From Eudoraea sp. (lineage in GTDB: Bacteria > Bacteroidota > Bacteroidia > Flavobacteriales > Flavobacteriaceae), in assembly GCA_013042925.1 (NCBI GenBank), contig JABDPH010000343.1:1-5456 (forward strand): a DNA stretch of 5,456 nucleotides, written 5' to 3'. The first letter of the stretch is position 1; the number at the start of each line of letters is the position of its first letter. The translations under genes and the position numbers were made by a program. Below are positions 1-5,456 of this stretch, one piece after another. Below the pieces are notes generated by a model. It had not been told where the DNA came from and made no database searches. It was given only the letters and a program-made list of their open reading frames with translations.

Positions 1-155
1 CTGCAGGACAATCCAGTGGTATGGTGACTATACCGTTGAGGTCAGCATCCGATATTAAAGCTGAGGAAGTATATTTTGTTTTTATACCAAAAGAAGAACA
101 GGAGAAAAGATCTGGTATTGCAGTGGCTTTAAACGTTAGCTTCGCAGCCAAATAA
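1..155 (+). CDS. C-terminal end of an unrecognised protein (partial, start outside window)
   Basis: An open frame enters from the left edge (first full codon at base 3) and runs 50 codons to TAA at 153-155. The residues include SGMVTIPLRSASDIKAEEVY, a charged stretch PKEEQEKRSG, and the ending IAVALNVSFAAK. The visible part mixes alternating hydrophobic residues (likely beta strands) with one charged turn; it has no transmembrane segment and no known motif. A strong rho-independent terminator follows 24 bases after the stop, which supports a real gene end. It is convergent with the M1 peptidase gene on the other strand. I do not recognise the family and assign no function. Internal ATG codons exist (for example at 21-23), but the uninterrupted frame from the edge makes truncation by the window more likely than a tiny gene. 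Confidence 0.7.
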   Translation, partial: AGQSSGMVTIPLRSASDIKAEEVYFVFIPKEEQEKRSGIAVALNVSFAAK

Positions 156-179
156 ATCTTTGTGAGAATATGAAGCAGG

Positions 180-226
180 TCGGAGTTGTATACCTAATAA
201 AAGTATAATAACTCCGATTTTGTTTT
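180..226 (+). terminator. Rho-independent terminator of the left-hand plus-strand gene
   Basis: TCGGAGTT (180-187) pairs perfectly with AACTCCGA (210-217). An inner stem TATAC/GTATA (189-193 with 203-207) continues the hairpin across a small bulge, leaving a 9-base loop. TTTTGTTTT follows directly at 218-226. The T-tract lies only on the plus-strand 3' side, so it should stop the left-hand gene. On the minus strand no T-rich run follows the hairpin, so it is unlikely to be an efficient intrinsic terminator for the M1 gene. Confidence 0.85.
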
Positions 227-245
227 CTAGAAGTTCCTAATAGTT

Positions 246-1880
246 TTATTCGGATAGTTTTTTTACCAGAATATAAAAATTCTCATCTACCAGAACTTGT
301 GTTGCTCCCTTGGTATTCAGGTTTTTTGTTTGCCAGGCAGCTTTGGGAAAAAGCCACTGTTCTTGTTCATTTGCCTTAATCCGGACTGGCATATCAAAAT
401 CTTTAACAATATTGGTATATCTGTATTTAATTTCGCCATCCTCAAGGGTAAACTCCAAAACGGGGATTTTAGTGGTGCGCAGATATTGATTAAAAAAAGC
501 GGATAGATCAATATTTGTTTGTTCACTCAGATAATTTTCAATTTGTTGTGTAGAGACTGTTTGATGATAAAATTCTTTGTTTAAACCACGCAGAATTTGC
601 CGCCATTTCTCATCGTCCTCCAGCAATTGCCTGAGTGTGTGTAGCATATTCGCTCCTTTGTAATACATATCCCCGGAGCCTTCATAATTTACTCCGTATA
701 CCCCAATAATTGGCCGGTCATTGCGAATCCTGCTTCGGGTCCCAATTACGTAGTCTGCTGAAGCTTCTGTGCCAAAATAATAATCCAAATAGAGGTTTTC
801 TGAGTAAGCCGTAAAGCTTTCATGAATCCACATATCTGCAATATCCTTGTATGTAATATTATTTGCAAACCATTCATGTCCGGATTCGTGAATGATAATA
901 AAATCGAATTTTAAACCCCAGCCACTCCCGGAAAGGTCATTACCCAGATATCCATTCTGGTATTTATTTCCATAAGTCACCGAACTCTGGTGTTCCATTC
1001 CCAGGTACGGGACTTCTACCAATTTGTATCCATCTTCGTAGAAAGGGTAGGGGCCAAACCAATGTTCAAAGGCTTCCATCATAAGACCGGCCTGCTTAAA
1101 TTGTTTTTTGGCTAAACTTAGATTATCTCGCAGTACATAGTAATCCATGTGCAAAGGACCATTTTCTCCCTGATAAGTTTCTCCGAAATAGACATAGTCA
1201 CCTATGTTGACGTTTACACCGTAATTGTTTATAGGGTTGGCAACAAACCAATGGTATGTTTTAGAATTTAAACCTTCTTCAATTTCTCTTAAACGACCAT
1301 TTGAAACATTCATAACATCTTTTGGAACAGTTACACTAATGGCCATACTATCTACTTCATCATACATATGATCTTTATTGGGCCACCAGATACTCGCTCC
1401 AAGGCCCTGACAAGATGTGGCAACGAATGGTCTGCCATTTTGATCTGTACTCCATGTGAACCCACCATCCCACGGAGGATTTTTAGCTTCTTTGGGATAC
1501 CCGGAATAGGTAACGACTATTTCATTATACTCTCCAATCTTTTGTGGCTTCAGAAGAGTTACCCAGTGGGCATTACCTATAGAATTATAAATAAGATCAT
1601 TGCCGTCCTGGGTTATTTTTGTAATGGTTAGTGGCGATTGAAGGTCTATTTGTAAAACTTGATTTTTACTCAATACCTTATACCGGATCGTATTACTTCC
1701 GGAAATATATTTTTCATAAGGATTAACCTCAATGTCTAAGCCGTAGTAATTCAAATCCCACCAGGCCCTTTCTGGTGTGATACTCCCTCTGAGGGTGTCT
1801 TGTGCTGTAAAAAGCGGTGTCTGGCAGTAAACAGGTAATACTACAAATAGTAAGACGGCAAGAACTAAAAATCTAATCAT
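246..1880 (-). CDS. Exported M1-family zinc aminopeptidase
   Basis: A 544-residue zinc metallopeptidase expected to remove N-terminal residues from peptides outside the cytoplasm. Residues 1-20 are a signal peptide (MIRF, hydrophobic core, VYCQ); no good lipobox is seen. An N-terminal beta-sandwich domain covers about 35-235. The thermolysin-like catalytic domain (about 240-470) has HESGH at 331-335 and the third zinc ligand E354 in WIHESF, with exact HExxH-x18-E spacing. Tyr406 in MYYKGA fits the catalytic tyrosine. The exopeptidase motif reads GMEH (294-297) instead of GAMEN; its Glu296 is kept. A small beta-rich tail (about 470-544) ends the protein, so the large C-terminal helical domain of PepN-type enzymes is missing, as in many short Bacteroidota M1 proteins. 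The ATG at 1878-1880 is placed directly before the signal peptide. Upstream sequence is A/T-rich with no clear Shine-Dalgarno. No type IX sorting domain is seen, so a periplasmic location is likely. Family is sure; substrate is unknown. Confidence 0.95.
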   Translation of the reverse strand: MIRFLVLAVLLFVVLPVYCQTPLFTAQDTLRGSITPERAWWDLNYYGLDIEVNPYEKYISGSNTIRYKVLSKNQVLQIDLQSPLTITKITQDGNDLIYNSIGNAHWVTLLKPQKIGEYNEIVVTYSGYPKEAKNPPWDGGFTWSTDQNGRPFVATSCQGLGASIWWPNKDHMYDEVDSMAISVTVPKDVMNVSNGRLREIEEGLNSKTYHWFVANPINNYGVNVNIGDYVYFGETYQGENGPLHMDYYVLRDNLSLAKKQFKQAGLMMEAFEHWFGPYPFYEDGYKLVEVPYLGMEHQSSVTYGNKYQNGYLGNDLSGSGWGLKFDFIIIHESGHEWFANNITYKDIADMWIHESFTAYSENLYLDYYFGTEASADYVIGTRSRIRNDRPIIGVYGVNYEGSGDMYYKGANMLHTLRQLLEDDEKWRQILRGLNKEFYHQTVSTQQIENYLSEQTNIDLSAFFNQYLRTTKIPVLEFTLEDGEIKYRYTNIVKDFDMPVRIKANEQEQWLFPKAAWQTKNLNTKGATQVLVDENFYILVKKLSE

Positions 1881-2033
1881 TTAAAATATTTATTATCACT
1901 ACCTATTTTAATTGGGTCCTTTTAGGTATTAGTTATTGAATCTACTTTTTAATAATACCAATACAGATTTTACTTGTGTAAGGCAGATTGGCCTATAGTA
2001 GCTATTTGACTGTAAAAAGGTAAAACTATTTTA
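1881..2033. other. Intergenic gap between the lipoprotein and M1 genes
   Basis: This 153-base AT-rich gap follows a double stop (TAATAA on the minus strand, 2031-2036) and precedes the M1 start. It probably holds the M1 leader and perhaps its own promoter, but I find no good match to the Bacteroidota TTG / TAnnTTTG promoter pair. It has a short stem AGGC/GCCT (1981-1984 with 1991-1994) without a following T-tract, and a weak 6-base inverted repeat TACCTA/TAGGTA (1900-1905 with 1923-1928) in the M1 leader. No convincing terminator is present, so read-through from the upstream pair into the M1 gene is possible. Confidence 0.5.
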
Positions 2034-3359
2034 TTAAAGGTCCTTCTCCAGAAGAAATGAATAATCACTACCACCAAGAATAGTTAAAAAGTCATTTGTG
2101 TTCAAAAGTTCAAATACTGCATTTTTCTTGTCCGGAGAATTATTGTAATATGATTTGCAAATCAAATATCCCACCGTATATCCAAGGTCATGAGGCCTGT
2201 CGGTTATTGAACCTCCGTTATATAGCCATTTGGAATTATCCTCAGAAAATAAATCGTTTTTAAGGTCTTCCATTATTTTATGTTCATTCTCCTGATCATC
2301 AAGATATGTAAGATTAGAATTTTTTAGTTCTTTCCCGGAGCACAGTTCCACCAGAAAATCGCATACACCTTCACTAATAACCTGGGCAAGTACGGTTTCA
2401 TTATTTTCTGTATCCTGATAATTTTGCTGAAAATGCATTAATTCGTGTATCGTAATTGCAGGAAGGTCTGAAACCTTCATGATGGCGTCTTTTTGCCAAT
2501 TTGTTAATCCATCAGTAGGCATTGTTTCAGACCTGCCATACATATCTCCTCCAACAAACAACCCCATTTCAGTAGCTGTCCCACCTGAGTTTAAAATACC
2601 TGGTACAACGTATACTTTCGGAAAAACAGCTTTAGGATATATTTTTTTGAAATTTCGCATCCAACGGGTAGTTTTCGATTTGAATGCTTCTATACTATCC
2701 GGATTAAACTGATTTTTCAGGTAATGGAAGTATTCCGGTGAAGCATTAATCATTTGACCATACATTGTATTCAAATTGATGTAGCGAACTACGTAAAAAT
2801 CGCGCAACTCTTTTGGACCTTCAAAAATGAATTCTTTAAATATATCTTTTGCACTGGAAGTATCTTTGGCAGCTCTTTCAAAATAGTCCCAAAATTGGTT
2901 CATAGAAGCAATTTCCATACTGTAATGCGAAACGTCCTGAAGCTCTAAATTTATGGAGTCTAATCTCCTTTGCAGTTTTTGCCACAAAGGGGAATCCGAA
3001 TTTCTTAAACCATGAAGTTTAGTTATTATTTTTGGATTGGCCATTCCATTGTCTATAGCTTTATGCAATAAGATAGCTGCAGAATCTGATTGACCTGCCT
3101 GCGCGTACAAGGAGGCAGCTTCTACGTATAATTCAGAAGAATTTAAATCTCTATTGGCATTTACCAGGGTATTTGCAAAAGAATTGAACGCACCTGTGCT
3201 ATCTAATTGCTCATAATCTTCATAGAGCAGATTTATATCAGGCAAGTGCAGGTTGCTAATATCTTTTTTATCATTTTCTGTTCCGGGTTTACAGGAAATC
3301 AAAAAAAATGTAAGCAAAATGATGAAGATAAAGACTTTGGGAAGGTTTCTTCTTTTCAT
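2034..3359 (-). CDS. GldB/DUF2268-like putative zinc metallopeptidase lipoprotein with TPR-like segment
   Basis: A 441-residue predicted lipoprotein. The signal peptide ends in a lipobox LISC, with the lipidated Cys at residue 23. Residues about 70-135 read like a TPR-type helical unit (ELYVEAASLYAQAGQSDSAA, then LLHKAIDNG and a PLWQKL segment), suggesting protein binding. The C-terminal half looks like a DUF2268/GldB-type zincin: VYVVPGILNSGG and GLFVGGDMYG (about 249-275), HELMHFQQ at 305-312 as the zinc site, and SEGVCDFLVEL with Glu330 as the likely third ligand. A late GYTVGYLICKSYY (about 393-405) is typical of the family's final helix. GldB itself is a gliding-motility lipoprotein, but this protein is longer and keeps a complete HExxH, so an active envelope protease is more likely than true GldB; that is inference. 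The start lies 9 bases after the M28 stop, so the two are surely one transcript. The gene ends in tandem TAA stops. Confidence 0.85.
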   Translation of the reverse strand: MKRRNLPKVFIFIILLTFFLISCKPGTENDKKDISNLHLPDINLLYEDYEQLDSTGAFNSFANTLVNANRDLNSSELYVEAASLYAQAGQSDSAAILLHKAIDNGMANPKIITKLHGLRNSDSPLWQKLQRRLDSINLELQDVSHYSMEIASMNQFWDYFERAAKDTSSAKDIFKEFIFEGPKELRDFYVVRYINLNTMYGQMINASPEYFHYLKNQFNPDSIEAFKSKTTRWMRNFKKIYPKAVFPKVYVVPGILNSGGTATEMGLFVGGDMYGRSETMPTDGLTNWQKDAIMKVSDLPAITIHELMHFQQNYQDTENNETVLAQVISEGVCDFLVELCSGKELKNSNLTYLDDQENEHKIMEDLKNDLFSEDNSKWLYNGGSITDRPHDLGYTVGYLICKSYYNNSPDKKNAVFELLNTNDFLTILGGSDYSFLLEKDL

Positions 3360-3368
3360 GTTATTTTG

Positions 3369-4706
3369 TTATTCTCTAAAAATTTTATTTGGAAATACAA
3401 TGATACTTTCATGTCCATCCGCTCCAACGGCCGCTACACCAAAAAAGAAATTATCAATGACTATGCCATCTAAAGTGTATGAGTTTATATCGCCAACAAA
3501 ACGACTGTGATCCCATGTAGGTGATGTGGTATCACGCCAGTAAATTTTGTAGCCTGCAACTCCTTCAGACCTAGTCCATTTTAATTTAACCGAAGCTTCC
3601 ACAATACCGCCTATTTGAACTTCTTCGGGTGCAGGAGGGGCAGATGCAATGGATGCTAAATTTATAGCGTTCACCGCTGTAAGTTTTTTTGCATACTCAA
3701 AATTAACATGTTCCAGTACGTCTCCAAATGCTATTCCATTTTCCATTCTAATATCCTGATGTTGCTGGGTATAATTTTCATGTGCCTCCATTATCCGTAT
3801 TCCGGCATACCCGGCATCGTTAAATGGTCTGTGGTGTCCACCTCTACCAAAACGATCCAGTCTGTAAATTAGTATCGGATTCATTTCCGGCATATACATT
3901 TTTGTAGTTTTATAAACATATCTGGCCAGTTGCCGCGAAATACCATCCACTTCGCCACCATAGAATCTTCTTGCTTTACGTTCCTGTTCTGTTTCTGTAG
4001 GCGGTACAGGTTCAGAAAAAATTCTAAAATCGCGATTGCTTATTACGCCGTCTACACCACTGATATTGCCAATCATATCATTATTCATTATACCTAAAAT
4101 TTCCCATCCTTTTTGTTTGGCATATGCAGCAAGGCCTCTTCCTCCAAAAAGCCCCTGCTCTTCTCCCGACAGGCCTAGGTATATAATGCTACTTTCAAAA
4201 TTATATTTACTCAGCACTCTCGCGGCTTCTATAGTACCTGCCATACCACTGGCATTGTCATTGGCCCCCGGGGAATCTGATGTAAAATTAGTAGGATCAC
4301 TGACCCTGGAATCTATATCACCGCTCATTATTATAAACTTATTTGGGTACTTACTACCACGCTGGATAGCCACAACATTTACTACCCAAACGTCATTCAC
4401 TATTCGCTGATTTTCACCTTTTTTAACTAAGTCCTTTTGGTAAAATACTTCCAGGCAGTTATTACAACTATCTGAGATTTTATCAAATTCGCTTTTTATC
4501 CAGCGTCTTGCAGCACCTATCCCTCTGGTTGCTGAGACTGTATCGCTCAGGGTATGCCTTGTCCCAAAGTTTGTAAGAGTTGTAACATCATTTTTTAAAC
4601 GCTCGGAAGAAACATTATCTATGATGTCATATAAGCGGGAATCTACCTGGGAATAAGAAAAGGCGGGCAACACTAATAATAGTAATAAGACAGAATAACT
4701 TTTCAT
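3369..4706 (-). CDS. Exported M28-family metallopeptidase with C-terminal FN3 domain
   Basis: A 445-residue predicted di-zinc exopeptidase. Residues 1-20 are a signal peptide ending in FSYSQ. The M28 catalytic domain covers about 30-350. The usual HxD motif reads GDID here (129-132), so the first metal-ligand His is Asp130 while catalytic Asp132 is kept. The other hallmarks follow: GANDNASG with Asp150, SGEEQG with Glu182-Glu183 (base and ligand), NNDMIGN with Asp210, and GHHRPF with His292. A CxxC pair at 81-84 could form a disulfide after export. Residues about 355-440 form a fibronectin type III domain (APPAPEEV start, Trp377, YKIYW, FFFGVAAVGADGHES end). No type IX sorting domain is visible. 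The ATG at 4704-4706 sits directly before the signal peptide. It is the first gene of a tight pair with the lipoprotein gene. Family is clear; whether it is an aminopeptidase or carboxypeptidase cannot be told. Confidence 0.93.
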   Translation of the reverse strand: MKSYSVLLLLLVLPAFSYSQVDSRLYDIIDNVSSERLKNDVTTLTNFGTRHTLSDTVSATRGIGAARRWIKSEFDKISDSCNNCLEVFYQKDLVKKGENQRIVNDVWVVNVVAIQRGSKYPNKFIIMSGDIDSRVSDPTNFTSDSPGANDNASGMAGTIEAARVLSKYNFESSIIYLGLSGEEQGLFGGRGLAAYAKQKGWEILGIMNNDMIGNISGVDGVISNRDFRIFSEPVPPTETEQERKARRFYGGEVDGISRQLARYVYKTTKMYMPEMNPILIYRLDRFGRGGHHRPFNDAGYAGIRIMEAHENYTQQHQDIRMENGIAFGDVLEHVNFEYAKKLTAVNAINLASIASAPPAPEEVQIGGIVEASVKLKWTRSEGVAGYKIYWRDTTSPTWDHSRFVGDINSYTLDGIVIDNFFFGVAAVGADGHESIIVFPNKIFRE

Positions 4707-4799
4707 GGACTATGAATTTTATAAGGGATTATTATTTCAATATGAATCTTCTTAAATAATAAGATCTGGCAAAATAGCACTTAAAAATTATAATAATAG
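4707..4799. other. Intergenic gap between trehalose phosphatase and M28 genes
   Basis: This 93-base, very AT-rich gap separates two genes read in the same direction. It has an imperfect, AT-only stem (CTTA/TAAG, 4751-4754 with 4760-4763) and no GC-rich hairpin with a T-tract, so no terminator is assigned. A TATTTTGC on the minus strand (4776-4769) is one base short of the Bacteroidota -7 element TAnnTTTG and has no TTG at the right distance upstream, so a promoter for the M28 gene is possible but not supported. Confidence 0.4.
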
Positions 4800-5456
4800 T
4801 TAAATAAATTTTTTAAGGATACCCCGCACTCCTGAAACGCTTTCAATATAATAGCTAGCCTTTGTGTTTTGCAATCCCACTTTAACGGTCACTGCCTCCT
4901 CAGGAAGCTCCTGGAACATAAATTCATCGGTCCAGTCATCCCCAATCGCAAATATAAAATCATAATCCTTTTGTGGTAGCACTCTCATTGCTGCTCTGCC
5001 TTTATTCACATTGCTACTTTTTATTTCCATTACTTTATTTCCATTTAATACGCTTATATCATCATTGCCAATAAGACTCGTGAGTACAGTATTCAATTCA
5101 GCAGCTCTGTTGGCTCCAAAGTCGGGATCTGTATTTCTGTAATGCCAGGCCAGAGAATAATTTTTTTCTTCTATAAATGATCCGGGCGTCCTGTCCACAA
5201 AGGATTCCAATACAGGGTAAATTTTTTCCATCCAGTCCTTATTAACATTTTCCAGCATTCTGAATTCTTCGCCATTTTCTGAAATCCATACGCCATGTTC
5301 CACAATCATATTATACTTTTTTGGTAAAAACCAGCGACCAAATGTCTCTTTGTCCCGTCCACTAATCAAATAAATATCGTTTCCTTCCTTTTCGTTCAAT
5401 TGATCCAATAATTTATATAGCGATTCATCCGGGCTTGCTTTTTGTGGATCAATTTT
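4800..5456 (-). CDS. otsB: Trehalose-6-phosphate phosphatase domain (partial, N-terminus outside window)
   Basis: The last 218 residues of a HAD-superfamily phosphatase that removes phosphate from trehalose 6-phosphate to give trehalose, in the cytoplasm. The frame stays open to the right edge; the upstream residues KIDPQKASPDESLYKLLDQL fit the family's segment just after the nucleophile motif, so the TTG at 5406-5408 is an internal Leu codon, not a start. Counting from the window edge, visible motifs are LISGRD (30-35, HAD motif II), VEHGVW (52-57), LAWHYR (about 102-107), NKG (151-153), and GDDWTDE (172-178, the metal-binding HAD motif). The DxDGT nucleophile motif should lie just outside. 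In Bacteroidota this domain is commonly fused behind a trehalose-phosphate synthase (OtsA) domain in a protein of over 700 residues; the window cannot show whether that holds here. The protein ends normally (GVRGILKKFI, TAA at 4800-4802). Family identity is very secure. Confidence 0.95.
   Translation of the reverse strand, partial: KIDPQKASPDESLYKLLDQLNEKEGNDIYLISGRDKETFGRWFLPKKYNMIVEHGVWISENGEEFRMLENVNKDWMEKIYPVLESFVDRTPGSFIEEKNYSLAWHYRNTDPDFGANRAAELNTVLTSLIGNDDISVLNGNKVMEIKSSNVNKGRAAMRVLPQKDYDFIFAIGDDWTDEFMFQELPEEAVTVKVGLQNTKASYYIESVSGVRGILKKFI

Noticed and set aside
1900..1928. Inverted repeat TACCTA/TAGGTA in the M1 leader as an operator or riboswitch
   Set aside because: Only six paired bases around a 17-base loop in AT-rich sequence; no known riboswitch or operator pattern is seen.
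1981..1994. Small hairpin AGGC/GCCT as a terminator of the lipoprotein gene
   Set aside because: The four-base stem is weak and no T-tract follows on the minus strand.
3301..3308. Run of eight A (T on the coding strand) in the lipoprotein signal-peptide region, as a possible phase-variation tract
   Set aside because: It simply encodes Phe-Phe within the hydrophobic core, is short, and such runs are expected in an AT-rich genome.
4036..4410. 124-codon plus-strand open frame opposite the M28 gene
   Set aside because: It lies fully antisense to the conserved catalytic core of the M28 gene, its product has no recognisable motif, and it is best explained as a shadow frame.
4769..4776. TATTTTGC on the minus strand as a Bacteroidota -7 promoter element for M28
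   Set aside because: It is one base short of TAnnTTTG and no TTG element lies at a suitable distance upstream.
5406..5408. TTG as a start codon for the trehalose phosphatase
   Set aside because: The frame continues upstream to the window edge with residues conserved in the family (IDPQKASPDE), so the gene is truncated by the window, not started here.

Overview
This is an AT-rich bacterial window with four closely spaced genes on the minus strand and the 3' end of one gene on the plus strand. Gene content points to Bacteroidota, probably a marine or soil Flavobacteriia member. The pointers are a short M1 aminopeptidase of the type common there, a GldB/DUF2268-like lipoprotein, an exported M28 peptidase with a C-terminal FN3 domain, and translation starts preceded by A/T-rich sequence rather than a clear Shine-Dalgarno. 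This taxonomic call rests on remembered family traits, not on a search.

From left to right: bases 1-155 hold the last 50 codons of an unrecognised plus-strand gene, closed by a clear rho-independent terminator (180-226). It converges on an exported M1-family zinc aminopeptidase (246-1880, minus). After a 153-base gap come a putative zinc-protease lipoprotein with a TPR-like segment (2034-3359, minus) and an exported M28-family peptidase (3369-4706, minus). These two are only 9 bases apart and are almost certainly co-transcribed. After a further 93-base gap comes the C-terminal part of a trehalose-6-phosphate phosphatase (4800-5456, minus), which runs off the right edge. In Bacteroidota this domain is often the C-terminal half of a synthase/phosphatase fusion, but the window does not show whether that is so here.

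Transcription on the minus strand runs trehalose phosphatase -> M28 -> lipoprotein -> M1. The three central products all carry export signals and HExxH or M28 metal-binding motifs, so the locus looks like a small cell-envelope peptidase cluster. A role in breaking down external peptides or turning over envelope proteins is inference. The trehalose gene is a cytosolic osmolyte/stress gene, and no functional link to its neighbours is visible.

I found no RNA genes, CRISPR arrays, insertion sequences or phage genes. I see no convincing new system. The points most worth a second look are the Asp that replaces the first metal-ligand His in the M28 enzyme, the altered GAMEN-type motif in the M1 enzyme, and the lipoprotein's TPR plus zincin architecture.
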